Shown piece by piece: positions 1 through 12,420 of a stretch of 64,000 nt of DNA; the first letter of the stretch is position 1; the number at the start of each line of letters is the position of its first letter. This stretch comes from Coleophoma eucalyptorum (Eukaryota; Ascomycota; Leotiomycetes; Helotiales; Dermateaceae), in NCBI GenBank assembly GCA_026120035.1, contig JALRME010000017.1, positions 248,001 through 312,000 on the forward strand, read 5' to 3'. The notes under the pieces were generated by a model that ran no database searches, was not told the origin of the DNA, and saw only the letters and a program-made list of their open reading frames with translations. Made by a program: the position numbers and the translations under genes.

Positions 1-2037
1 GAAATCACTGCAATTGACCCCTCGGCAGAAATCTGATTTGGTCTCCACTTTCTCGCAGGTGGTCCCTAATCCGGAGAAGCGAATAATGACTACATCTGAA
101 AACTTTATCGAATTGCATCTCAGTATTTGCTGGATGTCACGATGTCGCTAAAGGGCTCGTTGCACAATCTCTGTGTCCTGACCTTACGGCTAAACCTCAC
201 TACGTGGCCCGGACACGATATCACCCAATGAGCCCTGAACTGCATTCTTATGCTTATGCTCTCTGTAACTAGATGCGGGGATTTTCTCAAGGTTCAACCG
301 TAGTAGAAAACTCTCGCAGTGCTCTTTACCGCCCTTCCCGTTCGCTCTCCAAAGTCTTAATCAGGCATCATAGCACACGGTACTTGGTCATTCATCTTAC
401 TCTTGCCTTTTCCATCCCTTTCAAGGTGGAGATCATCACGCCGTCATAAGCTGACCAGAGTACCGAGCGACTGCCGGGGCATGCATCAGCAAACTTTGAC
501 TTTTAAGGGTTCCTTTTGACGCAGAGCCCGGCAGGTGGTCTAGAACAATAGCAACACCTGAGAATCTATTTCGACAAGCTTTCAACTCCGGTGAGAATCT
601 GACACTGCGCCCACTTTTTCAAGCACCTTCTAAATGCTAGTGCCGGCTAGCATACCACGTATGATAAGCACTGTATTGTACAGGCAGGCGAATCAGCTCT
701 GCAGCGCATCACCTAGGCCCATTGTTTACTTCCTATCTGCAACTCATCTTCTCTACCCAAGGAGCTCTTGAGGTGAAGAGAATAGATAGGCTTCCTCGAA
801 AGAAACGTATGCCATCAGAAAGCCTTATTAGGGTCCTTAGATGGTCTGTGAAGGTTTGAGTGGCTGCTTATATCGCTGCAGCGCATGGTATGCATGAAAG
901 GGCGCATCATGAATACCGGTGCCTCTCTTCAATCTCCCCCGTTTGCGTAGATCCTTTGCGTAGATCCTTTGCGAAATGGCCACGTCGATCAGTGAGCGCA
1001 GCCGACCAGATAGAGAGAGTCGTCGTCTATCCAGCTGAACTCTAGAATTATGATCGGTCGATATTCCATCACGAAAGACTGAGTGGATCTGCAGCACTTG
1101 AATCCCTTCTCCATTCCACTGTCGCCAAGGGCCTTGCGTGGTCATCGAAATTATCGTCGTACGTGATGACGCGCAGGGCTATGACAGAAGTCAGGGTCAT
1201 GGCCTAGACCTGGGACCAAGATTGAAAACGGTCTGAAGAAGGGTAGGTACGGCAAGGAAGAATTTTGAGATTAGAGTTTCGTGCGAGAAGCAGACTGTCA
1301 GAATTTCTTATGACGAAGAAACCTGGGGGTAATACTCTAAATTTAGGGGTGTCCGTGATGTTGTTGAGTAGTAGGACCAGAATTCGGGGGTGGGGGTGTA
1401 GGGCGGTTCAACAAACAATAGTTTCGTATAGTTGAACTTCTCAGATTAAGGGCCCCTCCCCTTTTCTTTACATATCCCCCCACCTGAGAGCCTCATCCGA
1501 TGGCCAGGGGAAAGCTATTCTCTGATACTTGTGATCATTATGCAATGGTGTTGGAGGCAAGGCAAGAAAGAGTAGCAAAACCAATGCTCTGATTGAGATG
1601 CAATAGAGCACATAACCCGGTCGTACTTCACCACTGCAAAAGTTCTTTTGGGTGTTGCTCATAACCCTTCTTGTTCTATCTAATCTACTAACGAACAAGA
1701 GTCTCTGAAGCACATGGTAAATATTTGATCTTCTATGGGAAAGGAGAATGCCATATTTTCCATCCAAGATAGCGCTATAGTCCCAGGCTCCTTTCAGAAC
1801 CGTGCACCCAGTTCTGCCACCGGATATGGCTTGATACCACGATTCTATAGTATGGCTGCTGCTGCTGCCACTACTTACAACTGCTGCTTTCAATTGTTTT
1901 TGGAATTCCTTTCGCTGGTGGCGATATGAACTGCGTTGGGGTGATGCTTGGTGTATATACTGACAAAAGCAGACAAACGACCGAGGCGTCGGAGTCGCCG
2001 AAGGTATTGAGGAAGGACTTAGGTTGACTGATCGAGA
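1..2037. other. Gene-free stretch
   Basis: No reading frame here has protein-like composition or pairs with a neighbouring frame through credible splice sites. The longest frame (minus strand, 1468-1893) is discussed among the rejected items. The only structure noticed is a short tandem repeat near 945-970. The stretch is probably intergenic; a gene lying mostly outside the left edge cannot be excluded. Confidence 0.5.
945..970. repeat. Short tandem repeat, 13 bp x 2
   Basis: The unit gcgtagatccttt occurs twice head to tail with no mismatch. It is too short to indicate a mobile element and is most simply replication slippage. Confidence 0.8.
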
Positions 2038-2408
2038 TCAGGAGGGTTCCGTTGAGAGGAAATTCACGTATGCATTCATTTCGTAGATTTCTTTGCCACT
2101 CGTAGAGACAATATCTTTGGTGCCAAGTAGGAAAACACGTCTGCTTTCAGTATTCGCCATAAGAAAGGGGGGGGGGGTTTCGCCAGCGATGGTATTTACC
2201 TGTGATTGCCGTGTCTGTCCTAGATCTTTTGCTTCATCTATGCTTTCACCAGTGATACTGATCTTCATCTCCAGAAACGCATATTTTGTCTCGATAACCA
2301 GAGGAAACCCTCCGAATACACCCCTTCCTAGGTTCACTTGGTATGCTCGGTGTCATTTATTCTCTCACCGGGCAGTGGAGAACTTCGATCATCGAATTCC
2401 TGCACCAT
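2038..2408 (-). CDS. Possible small hypothetical protein, 109 aa, two exons
   Basis: I do not recognise the family. The model joins exon 2408-2369 to exon 2327-2038 across a 41-bp intron that starts GTGAGA and ends CTAG, with a TGAAC branch-like site close to the acceptor. The junction falls inside a Gly codon and keeps phase. The product has a soluble, mixed alpha/beta-looking composition (a stretch reading K-Y-A-F-L-E-M-K-I-S-I) and no signal peptide or membrane segment. A run of eleven C/G bases at 2167-2177 lies inside the frame and encodes prolines; such runs are slippage-prone, so the gene may be broken in other strains. The intron is shorter than the others in the window. The gene may be real, a decayed remnant or chance; transcript data would decide. 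Confidence 0.3.
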
Positions 2409-5013
2409 TAATTTTCCTTGGTCTCAAACCACTTCACCAAGAAAAAAAAATAGTATAGAGATGGTGAAGCTATCTTGGGTGTTTCGGGATTATTTAGGCC
2501 TGATTAGGCGAATAGCTGGTTACTACTGTTGAAATTTGCAAATCTGCTGCATTGTTTGCAATGATATGTCAAATTAGAGACGTGTTCCAAGCATTGCTCT
2601 GGAACCTGTGTGAATATCCTATGAATATGCTTTTGTGATTTACTATAATCCAAGTCTAACGAAGTGATAGAAATTCGTGGCCAAGTTTATTTGGGACCAT
2701 GAGAAATCTCACCGTCTTACATACCGTATGATAGATTTCGACCTTACATGAGCACTAACATTTCTCGTAAGGCGATTCCCTCGAAAACTGTTGAGGTGAT
2801 TCGTAGCGCAAATGAGGGAAAGTAAGCGCTTATTGCTTGGGAGAAATTCAAATTCCTTTTGATGCGGCCAGAACAGAAGCTGCTGCAGTATATGCAAGGC
2901 CCTCAAGGTGCGTTCCAATATATGGACTGGATCTTCTGTAAAGAAAAGTGTTACGATTCACTTTCTTACCGGGAGTGTTCAAAGGACTTCCAGCCTGACC
3001 TTACCTTACCTGCCCAATCTCAGCGGTATAGCTTGGTTTAGTCAATTTCATACGTATTCCGATATCCTCAGCAGCAGTAGAGGCCAAGCCTATGTCTTGG
3101 TAGCCCCCTCAAAGCAATTATTCCTCCACAGGTGACCCGGTCCCCGCGGGAAGTCAAGCAGGAGAGAGCAGAAAAGATTATCCAATCAATCTGCTCTTCA
3201 TTCCAAGACAGCAACCAATCCTCAATCTCGATACAAAGAAGGTACTTCTCCAAAGAACTCTTGCCAGAGATGTGAAGATGCGAAGATATGAAGATGTGAA
3301 ATCGTTAAGTCGTGAAGGTGAGACTGAGGATGCCTTTAAAAAAAAGAGACGTAAAGCTAATTGAATATCAGAGATGAACCAAGCAACACGAGCCAGCAGA
3401 AACATAAAGCAACAATGATTTGAGAAACGAGACGTTGTGGGTTATTATATCAGTACCTTGTGTATCACGAAGCAACATAACGCAATGTCGATGAGGTATT
3501 GCGATCAGAAACGTATTCTTCATTCACAGAATCTACTAGACCACATGCGTGTCTTCTTCATCCTATCCCATGTCATAGCCAGCTGCTAATTCTAATAAAG
3601 ACCCTGGAAAGTACCATGACTATAGACTCCATAACTGAAACCGTATCTATCAGTTGATCTGAGTAGGTTTTCATGCTCAGTCCCCGTTTTCGTAGCAAAT
3701 ATACGAATATTCAATAGATCCGTGGCAACCTTAGATGTTCTGGTCAGGTACTTGATACTTCATGATATGCAAGCAGTTGTCAAGTGGAAGATGAAATTGA
3801 AGATATCGAAATGGTGATGAAGATGGATCTCGGGTGGTCTAGGCATTGTCTCAGGCTGAACCTTTTTCTATTAGTCTTGAGGCAGATATTATAGTCCAAA
3901 AGAATTGCTAAGTTTATGGTTAGACGCCGTAGAATGTAAGACATGGTTTTCAATCGTGAGGAATAAGCCACCAAATCTACACACCACCTTGTACTATGGT
4001 CGCTATTCCTCAAGTTCTTGTAGAGGGAAAGTCGCGACACGCTAGTGGAACGAGAGCTTCATAAGTTAAGCGAGTATGGCACACGGAAGGAAGTGCTCGA
4101 AGTGCATTGCAAGTAAATATATGCTTTCAATTTTGGGGAGCAGGTTGCTGCAGTACATATTCCACATACAAAGGAAGTACCATCAGGTCCCTATCAAAGT
4201 GAATGGGGCTAATTTAGCCATCTTCACAATTGATCGCTACACCAAGCTAAATGGCTCCTCGCTAGAGCAGGAATGAGCTCAGCGCTTGTGTTGATAAGGC
4301 ATGCGTTGATAAGGTATGTGCGTCATAAGATAAACTCCAGCCAATTCCAGATCATCCCCTGCGGACTCTCTCTGAAAATAAGCACCTCTTCACTTCTGTT
4401 GATACAGCGATAAGAAGCTTTGGATGCCACAAAGCCATCGCTGTTCCAGCCAAACATCAAAGTAAAAGACATGAAAGGCAAAAGAAATATTTGGAAAGCA
4501 AAAAGATTCGTATTTGCAAATGAAACAAAACAAACAACCAAATACTGTACTTAAAAGGTATATATTTCTTGAAAATATCAATGTCGTCTACTGCTACTAC
4601 AAGCAGTAGCCTCAGGCCAAAGCTTACAAAGGCGGACGAGGATACTTTGCCCTCAAATTCCTACAGATCACACCAAATTTCCTTCGCAATTTATCGATCT
4701 TCACCTCTCTGACTGAGAGACACGAGCTTGAAAGCCGCGAGGATGAAGGTGAGATGTCGTTGGTTGAAGATCGGCCACCGAGCGATTCCGAAGACCGAAT
4801 GACTAAGCAAAGTACAAGAAGCGGTGATGCTTGGCATTGGTCGATAAGGACTGAGAGATCTCTCGAGATAGCACCACATGGAGCACAAGAAAGCTGGTAG
4901 CCGCGAAACACCTTCTCACCGTACCCCCGCACCAACTTGAGGCAAATTAGCCATCATGGAGGCCTCTCATCCCCCATCTTCAAATCGCGCAACCCCCCTC
5001 CTTCACAAACACC
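2409..5013. other. Gene-free stretch upstream of the isochorismatase gene
   Basis: About 2.6 kb with only short frames on both strands, none of which could be joined into a convincing multi-exon gene. The last part must contain the promoter of the downstream hydrolase gene. A cluster of purine-rich near-repeats (gaagatgtgaa / gaagatgcgaa) occurs around 3270-3300. Confidence 0.5.
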
Positions 5014-5935
5014 ATGGCAGAAACCGATGTAGCATCTTTCGGTCCACCAGGAAAAGAATGGCAATACTCCCCAAACACTAGCTATCCAGGCGGTACCTTC
5101 GATCTCAGCCATGGAGCAACCGAGTATTTGATCTTTAACACGACCTTGCCTGAGGGTATGGTACAACCAAAGAGCCTTGGTGGCGGTGACGCAGAAGTCG
5201 CTATCGATCCCACAGCCACCGCGCTCGTAATTGTCGACATGCAAAACTACTTTCTGAATCCGGCTTGTATGGAGCATCCAAAGGGATTGGCGGCAGTTGA
5301 ACCAACAGCCAAGGTGATCCACAAGTGTAGACAGGCTGGGATACAGGTATGCCACTATACGAGAGAAGCTCGTATTGACGCTGACTGTTTTAGGTCATCT
5401 GGCTCAATTGGGGCCTGACCGATGCCGATATGGAAACGGTACCAGCAGGCGTGCAACGCGGGTTCATCCGTAAAGATTTCGAAGGTGGACTTGGTGTTGA
5501 TCTTGGCGGCGATAAAGGCGCTTGTCTCTATGCCAACACCTGGAATGCGGATATTTACCCTCAACTTAAGGTTCTGGTAGAGCCATTCGATATACATTGT
5601 GCGAAGAATAGAATGAGCGGACTGTGGAGTGCTCAGCAGCCGCTGTTCAGGGTGCTGAAGGAGAAAAATATCAGTACGCTTCTGTTCGCTGGTGTTAATA
5701 CTGACCAGTGCGTCTTGGGGACCTTGGTAGATGGATACAACAATGGTTGGACCTGCGTCATGATTGAAGATGCTTGTGGGACAACTACGGTGGGGGCCAA
5801 AGAAGTTACACTTTATAATGTATCGGTGAGTGTGTTCCTTCAAGTCTATGTGGCCCGTCTTATTTCAAATAGGCCAACTACGGGTTTGTCACCGACAGCG
5901 ATGCATTCATGTCTGGGAAGGTCGTCGCTAGGTAG
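5014..5935 (+). CDS. Isochorismatase-family cysteine hydrolase, 275 aa
   Basis: Predicted soluble hydrolase of the isochorismatase/nicotinamidase-like superfamily, which cleaves amide or enol-ether bonds through an Asp-Lys-Cys triad. The triad can be placed: D75 in V-I-V-D-M-Q, K182 in C-A-K-N-R-M-S, and C217 in N-T-D-Q-C-V. The spacing and the GxNTDQCV loop resemble the biuret hydrolase/RutB-like branch more than true isochorismatases, but the substrate cannot be read from sequence. Introns are 5347-5393 (47 bp) and 5826-5872 (47 bp), both phase 0. Removing the second brings in the usual C-terminal segment (N-Y-G-F-V-T-D-S) and the stop at 5933-5935. The start is the first ATG of the frame in an acaccATGg context. 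The gene stands alone, with more than 2 kb of non-coding DNA on each side. Confidence 0.88.
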
Positions 5936-6626
5936 GTGGTGGTCGAGTTGTATTGTGTCTAACTCTTTGCTGTCTTTTCTGCCTCATAGAGGTTGGTTCC
6001 CATATGTATATGGCCGTTCCCATGTACTTCCAATGTGCTTCCCAAGTATCCCCGTCCCAAGATGATATGCAATGTTCCAGTCCAACAAAAGAAAAACGCC
6101 GTGTGCATCCCCGTCATACTTGTTGCCAAGTTCCCAAGTTCCCAAGTTCCAAACGCCATTCTAATAAATCAAGTCCATTCTAGGTCGTCGATGCCTCTAT
6201 TCTCTTAAGTCGTTGGTGCCTCTATCCTCCTAGGATGTTGATGAATCCTCCTTGTACCGACAGGCACTTTCCATAGTTACAGCATGCATCAGCAGGTAAT
6301 TCGCCTCGGAGGACAAGATCTCGAGTTAACTATTGTACATATTAGCTATCGGTAACCAACGGAGAAAAATTTATGAAAAAATCATACATCGCTGCATGTT
6401 ATCGGCCTACTCGCGACCATAGAAATACTGCTTAGCAGAGTAATGGCGACAGCGAATGCTGAGCTGGAAATGTACATGTTTGTTTGAGTGGGGAATTGGC
6501 GAGCTGGAAAGCTAGATTTGGTGTATGCCACAACTCGTAATTATTGAGGTTGTCGGTCGATGATATAGTAACAATGCTTTCGTGGCCCCCCTCTCTGATA
6601 TCTTTATCTTAGTCTTAGTCTTGGCT

Positions 6627-6646
6627 CCTTCCTTCCTTCCTTCCTT
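6627..6646. repeat. (CCTT)5 microsatellite
   Basis: Five uninterrupted CCTT units in non-coding DNA. Confidence 0.9.
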
Positions 6647-7656
6647 ACTAGCTGATGGATTCAACCCTCAATTCGCAAGTAAGGGAGACAAGGAGTTGGT
6701 CCGTTACAGTAATCAGTGAACCGTCCCGTGGTGTTTCGTCTTAAACGCACCGATAAGCTCGACCGCACAGAACGTGAAAATCGGCAGATCAAATTGTGGG
6801 TATGTGAATAAGAATATATTGGATTGAGGATCAGATGAAAGTGTAAAGTAGAGGGAAAACAAAAACACAAATACCAAGCCGTTTCAAAACATGAGATGAT
6901 CGGGGAGACTGGGGAAACTTTATACAGACTTCACCATGAATACGACAGCAGCGGGGGCTTCGTGGAATGCAGACGTATCTGATCGGCGGCCACCCAACCA
7001 CCTTGCGTAGATGCCCACCTGTGCAGCAGTGCTGCAGTGCGCCCACTCCACCGTCGCGCGAGGATATGCACGCTCCAAGACTCAGCAGTAGCGAGCGCAG
7101 TAGGAATTGTCGTAGGCTCTTCCTCCTTCCCGTACCGTACCGCCAGTGGCCTCACCATAATGCACGAATCGTACAGGAGATACAGTACAGTAGATAAGCA
7201 GCACCACGGAATGGACGAGACAAAAACGACCGACTGACAGCCGGAGCAGCTGCAGACTGGAACGCGGATTGGCTGCTGAGTGAGTTTCTGAGGTCGTAGG
7301 AAGAGAAGAAACGAAACAAGCGACAGGGTGGCTTGGATTCAGGATTGGTGGATTCTCGGGGCCTGCCAGAAATAGATGAAGGAGTGGTTCCTTTGAGGCC
7401 CAGCACCGGACATTCCTTGGGTTGCCTGGGTTGTCGCAGCAGCGCTCTAGTAGTAGCACCAAGAACACAGCACAGCTCCAGCTCAGTAGCGGAAACCTAC
7501 TGGCGCGAAAAGATGGCGACGCCGTTGTTACAGTCAAGAGGCGAGTGAGAACGTGTGGAGGCACTGAGACAGGAGGAACCTTTGCGCAGCCTCTTTTCAG
7601 CAGCCTCTTTTTAGCAGCGAGCAGCATGCACCGTAGCGGTCGACGCCACGACACGA

Positions 7657-7725
7657 CCTGTTGGCCTGTTCGCATGTTCGCCTGTTCTCCTGTCCGACTG
7701 TCCGCTTGTCCGCCTGTCCGCCTTG
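7657..7725. repeat. Degenerate tandem array, about 8 bp unit (CCTGTTCG / CTGTCCGC)
   Basis: Around eight imperfect copies of a cctgttcg/ctgtccgc unit follow one another. The first half carries TTC and the second half TCC, suggesting two rounds of expansion. It lies in non-coding DNA and has no evident function. Confidence 0.7.
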
Positions 7726-9176
7726 CTTCGTGGGTCAGTCCTCCATTTAGTCAGTCTGTCATTCTGTCAAACATGGACCCTTTAGCCGGTTCATGCTCCC
7801 ATCTGTCGGAAACCGCCAAGAAACGCAGAAGTATGGGTAGCATCTATCTATCTCCAAAATTTCAGTTGTGCCTTCTCATGCTAGCTCACTGCCCCAGATC
7901 CCAGAAATCTATACATGTTTGGGACGCTATAGAAGGGCGAAACCGGCTGCTCTCGCTTCGTCCCAAGTCGCCAGGTTGTCGCCATCTGTACGAGGAGGAA
8001 TCCGAACTGGTTGTACTCCGTACACCTCTCTGGTAATACGAAGTCATCTCTGCTCAGATTGGCGATACTGTCAGGCTGCAATATTATGTACGACGCGATG
8101 ATGCATAGGTAGGTAATCAAAACTCTGTCAGCTTCAATATTTACTAGGTGGTGCCAAATGCAGCATGCATGTCCTCTCTATCCGGAAAGCCCCACGCCAA
8201 AGCAAAGTCGACACGAGCCAGCAGCGCTCGAAAGCTAAACGGCCAGTCAAGTCAGTAAGCAAGCAGGGGCGGCGTGAGATCGTATCGGCTGAATGCAAAT
8301 TCTATAGTGCCAGCCTCTCCAACATCCAACATCCGATATTCCATAGTTGGTGCTTCTTGGAAATTGTGGCGTGGTTGATACTTATTCGTTTTTTTCTTTC
8401 GTTTTTTTTTCGCAATGTACAGAGTCTTCTTTGCTTATCCTCGCATACCGACCGGGCTGGGCTGGCGCGGGGCTGAAGTTGGAGTTGGAGCAGGTAATTG
8501 ATGAGTTGTGGTTGGGTAGGGGTGGGTGCAAGTGCGTAGGTGGCACCGAGTGCGAGGGCCTGCATGTGAAAAATAAAAAGTGTTCGTCTGATCTTGAGGA
8601 ATTTAATATTTGTACCACCTCGCAGCAGGGCAGATAAATGGTTATTGAATCTAATCAGCTATCGGGGTCTTGTGCTCCTTGAGTCTCGGTCCGCTTCGTC
8701 ATATTATGAGCATTGAAGACTCCCTGTCACCCCTGCGGACGGCCCTTCTCGAGTCCTTGCAGCCGGTGGTTTCATTGCTCCCTGGACTTATGAACAATAC
8801 AAGTATCGATCACCTAGAATGCAGATATCTGACTGAAATCGACTTATCCCCTATGTAGTTAAGCACACAACAGAGCATTTTGAGTTGGACCCGAGGCGTC
8901 ACCGTGTTGTGGACAACCAATATCACCTTTTGAAAATCAAATGTATTAAATAATCAAGCCTCTTTTTATTTTTGACTTGGAAGCTTCATCGTACAACACG
9001 AGATTATGTCCTATCGCGCTTCAATTACCGTAATGACCTAGAAGATCAAAAACCTGCTGTGATTACACCGAATAGGCGGCCTGTCCTCCATCTATGAAAC
9101 GCTTGCAAGAAGCATGTGCTTTGCCCTTAATGTACAACTCCCCTTAATCACCAATATGCAATCTCAAACCTGCCAC

Positions 9177-12100
9177 TCAATAATAGTCGTCGAGATCATC
9201 CTCAAGCTCCTCTGCGAAGTTGATTTGTCTCTTCACTCTCTTGCCTAGACGAATTGCTGCGCCGGGGCTTGTGAGAGCTTGATAGTGCTCATATTCACTC
9301 ATGAATTGACGCTCAAGACCAGGAGCTCGTGGTTGCTCCTCTCCCCCCCCTTCCTCCTCCTCCTCCTCCTCCTCCTCCTCCTCTTCATCCTCTTCATCCT
9401 CTGCTCCATCCAGACCATTCAAAACACGCAAAGGCTTCTTGCGTTCGCGCGTGCTGGTGCGTCGAGCTTGAATTGGTTGTTGTGGTGCAGGCGTGTCATC
9501 GTCAAGGTCATCGTCATCCGCAGCCGAGGAGTCATAAATCGCATCCTCATCATCCTCATGTGAAGCCTTGGCTTTGCCCTTTCCCTTCCGAGCTTGTTGC
9601 TTGAGTGAGTTGGTTGAGGCAGCCCTGACCAGCTCAGGCACAGATGCTGGTGTAGGAGTTGGAGCAGCAGATACAGCATTGGAGTCAAGGTGAGCGCCAT
9701 TTGTTCCCAAGACTTTCTTCTTCTCCGCATTCGCCTTCCGTGTGGCCATTGCTTCCTCCATGCGACCATCGTTCCAACGTGCATGCATTGACTTGGACAA
9801 TTTGTCACTCTTACCACGCTTGACTCTCCGCTTCCGAACTGCCTCTCGTTCAATAGGGTCTAGAATCAAGGACAAGTGACGTCCGTCCTCTGATCTCTTG
9901 TCTGGTTCATACTCCTCAATTGGAACGTCCACAGCAGACTTGGGCTTTGGCTTCTTGCTGCGTGGCTTCTTCTTGGGAGGGTCTGTACTTGGGGTAAGAC
10001 TAATATCACCAAGCATGTGAGCAGACTCGGCAGGAGCACGCTTTCTCTTGGGTCCTTTGGATTCTCCTTTGATTTGAAGGCCATCGTCTTGCTCATAAAC
10101 TCCATTCGCCTTCCTTTTCTTGGAAGATGGGCTGCCTTCTTCAAATCCATCAACGTTACCATTCTGTCTCTTCGTTCCTCGCGCTGACTTTGGCTCTACC
10201 TCAACCGATGAGGAAGGATCAAAGGGATGATGCGCAGTCTTGGTTCGCTTGCCGCGCCCGGAACTGTTGATGTCAATAGGTTCATCCGTTCTTTTGCGCT
10301 TGGCATCTCGTTTGTATGCGCTCGCCAACTCATCCATCTGAGCTCGTCGCTCTCTGGCATCAGTCTTTGCTTGCGTCTGAGGTCTGGAACTTCGTCGACT
10401 ACCATTTGACCCATCTGTTACACTTGATGATGCAGTTGATGGACGTGACATGGAATCTGATGACTTTTGTGCATGCTCATCCCCTTCCTCCTCCGTAGAA
10501 GGCATAACTCCATTCATATCAAAAGAGCCATCAGCCTCCTTCTTGACAGCACGGCGACCATTGGTCTGAAGCTGTGCCTCCTCTGGCTTGGGTACCTTTC
10601 TTGGGCGTCCACCAATGCCCTTGCGTGATCCTCTGGGTCTTCCCCCTGCTCCCCTACGCTTGGGCTTGACTTCGGGTGATACTGCGGCAACAATACCCGC
10701 AGCCGCATTTTGTAAATCATCTCGGACATCATCAGTAAGCTGTTGTGCGCCACGAGCTGGCCCACCACTGGCTGGACTTGGCTCAGGAGTGACTGAAGTT
10801 GGTGCGATCATAATATTAGAGAGCTTAGATCTCGCCAACACGTCAGCCTTTGAAGGCCGTCCAACCTTCTTTCCTGACGGGAAAGTTCTTGGAGTAGGAG
10901 TTGCACCGCGACTATTGCTAGTAGGCCGAGAGCGTCCTACAACGTCATCAGTCTCATCAAAATTCCGTGGCTTTCTCGCACGCTTTGCAGGAAGTCCATC
11001 TGATTCAGTTTCAGGAGAATTCTCTTCGTAGAATTTCCTCGTTGGTTGGCGTTGAGCACGCAGTCTTCCACCATCACTGACTTCAATCCCATTTGCTCCT
11101 CGTCGCTTGATTGCAACTGCCGAGACTGGTTGTGCTCCAATATATTTGACGTGAGGATTGTACTCAAACCCATACACATCTGCTGTATTCATATCATTAA
11201 ACTTGATTGCACTCATCACCCTTCCGCGTTTGCGCTTCTCGGCATCAATTTCCTCTTTGGTAGGTTTAATTTCTGGAAGTGGTGCATACTCGAGGGTTGG
11301 TTTGGTGGCCAGTTTTTCTTCTCTCTTTCGTTGAGCGATTGTCTCAAAGTCGATGCGTACGTCAAGTATAGCTAGAAGTTTAGGGTCATTACGAGCAATC
11401 GCGTCATTCCATCTACGTGAGCCTTGAGGTCCGAATTCCATGAGTTTAATACGTCGTTCATCCAAAGCTTCGTTTAACTCTTCCCGAATTTTATCGTCTG
11501 CTTTCTTCTGCGCATCGACTTCCTTTGCCTCAAGAATAAGTCTTTCAGCTTCCGACTTTTGGTAAGTTTCATGGATGTTGACCTCCTTTTCGATGGCATC
11601 AAACTCATCCTGGTATGCTTTCAAAACTGCGGTGATCCTTTTGGTACGATCGTAAAGACGCTCCGGATCCATGTCATCCGGATCATCGAGGTACTTGGTG
11701 AAGTTTTCAAGGTCTGTAAGCTTAGGAAAACGAAATTTGGAGGTGTTAAGAGGATCCTCTAGATCGTCTTCGGTTTGTTGGTGGCCATCAGCTTCGTTGA
11801 AATAATCAAACTCATGTTGTGGGTTTGTATACGGGCGAACGTGTGTCGACTGAGTTCCGTATTGGAATTTGCCGAGAACATTCTTTTTCGAGGCGCCATG
11901 GCTTTTGATAGCAAGCTCACTCAGCTCGGGAGCCTTTGCATCAAATGGGTCATCCGGATCAAAGGGGTCAAACTCATCATTATCATGAATACGACCATTT
12001 CGAGCTGGAGAATCAGCGCCATCAGTGATTTCTGTCAGGGTACTAATTGTACTTGCAACATCATCCGCGCTGCTCGGGCGACTGCATGACGCCACGTGAT

Positions 12101-12420
12101 CCTGGAATTCCTGCATTAAGTCAACAAAAGCAAATGAAGTCAGTGCAGGTGTGGATTCTTACCTCAAAGGTTACATTGAAGATCTGTTTCTCGCAATTGG
12201 GACAGGTTGAAGCAGGTGAACTAGTCGTTGATCCTCCAGTGGCATGTGGGACTGACAGGAGAGATGCGGCAGGAGAACTCGTCGCCGGTGGCATGGATTC
12301 AACGAGTCTGAATTTGTCTGCAATAGAAGGTAGACCCCATGGAGGTTCAGGAATACTTGGCTCCTCGCGGGCTGGCATTGCAGGCTCCTTGGAAGCAGCT
12401 GCTCGTAGGGAGCTGAACAT
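9177..12420 (-). CDS. Large nuclear CCHC-finger/AT-hook protein, 1063 aa
   Basis: Unrecognised protein with clear nuclear, chromatin-type features. Exon 1 (12420-12163) joins exon 2 (12110-9177) across a 52-bp intron in phase 0, and the junction completes a zinc finger, C73-x2-C76-x14-H91-x3-C95, of the UBZ/C2HC type. Residues about 160-320 are charged and probably coiled coil. AT-hook-like G-R-P-R/G-R-P-S-K motifs lie near residues 494 and 569-592, among many Lys/Arg-rich patches. An acidic run of Glu/Asp near 989-1011 is encoded by a GAG repeat. The last 40 residues are again well composed and end D-D-L-D-D-Y-Y, suggesting a conserved C-terminal motif. The zinc finger plus AT-hooks suggest a DNA-bound or ubiquitin-binding chromatin factor; this is inference. 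It shares a 477-bp divergent promoter with the MTC1-like gene. Confidence 0.85.
9351..9383. repeat. CCT/AGG trinucleotide repeat inside coding sequence
   Basis: A (CCT)n tract which, read on the minus strand, encodes the poly-glutamate run of the nuclear protein. Length polymorphism would be in frame. A neighbouring run of eight C bases at about 9343-9350 encodes glycines. Confidence 0.85.

Larger units (their letters stand above)
5936..9176. other. 3.2 kb gene-free stretch with simple repeats
   Basis: Several frames of up to 204 codons exist on both strands (7422-8036 plus, 7082-7675 minus) but they overlap each other and are low in complexity, and none resembles a known family. The region holds a (CCTT)5 microsatellite at 6627-6646, a degenerate 8-bp tandem array near 7657-7725 and a CAGCAGTGCTG palindrome near 7024-7034. 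It is probably 3' flank of the hydrolase gene plus 3' flank of the convergent nuclear-protein gene. Confidence 0.5.

Noticed and set aside
1468..1893. 141-codon frame on the minus strand
   Set aside because: Low-complexity start (GSSSSH), no family resemblance, and the apparent intron at its start would be only about 34 bp, shorter than any other in the window.
4624..4935. 103-codon minus-strand frame upstream of the isochorismatase gene
   Set aside because: Begins within the promoter of the divergent gene, has Ser/Arg-rich random composition and no splice partners.
7082..8036. Overlapping frames of 197 (minus) and 204 (plus) codons
   Set aside because: They overlap on opposite strands in a GC-rich repeat region; the length is explained by tandem repeats lacking stops, and neither looks like a folded protein.
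9329..9604. Poly-proline frame antisense to the nuclear protein
   Set aside because: Shadow of the (CCT)n repeat that encodes the Glu run on the other strand.
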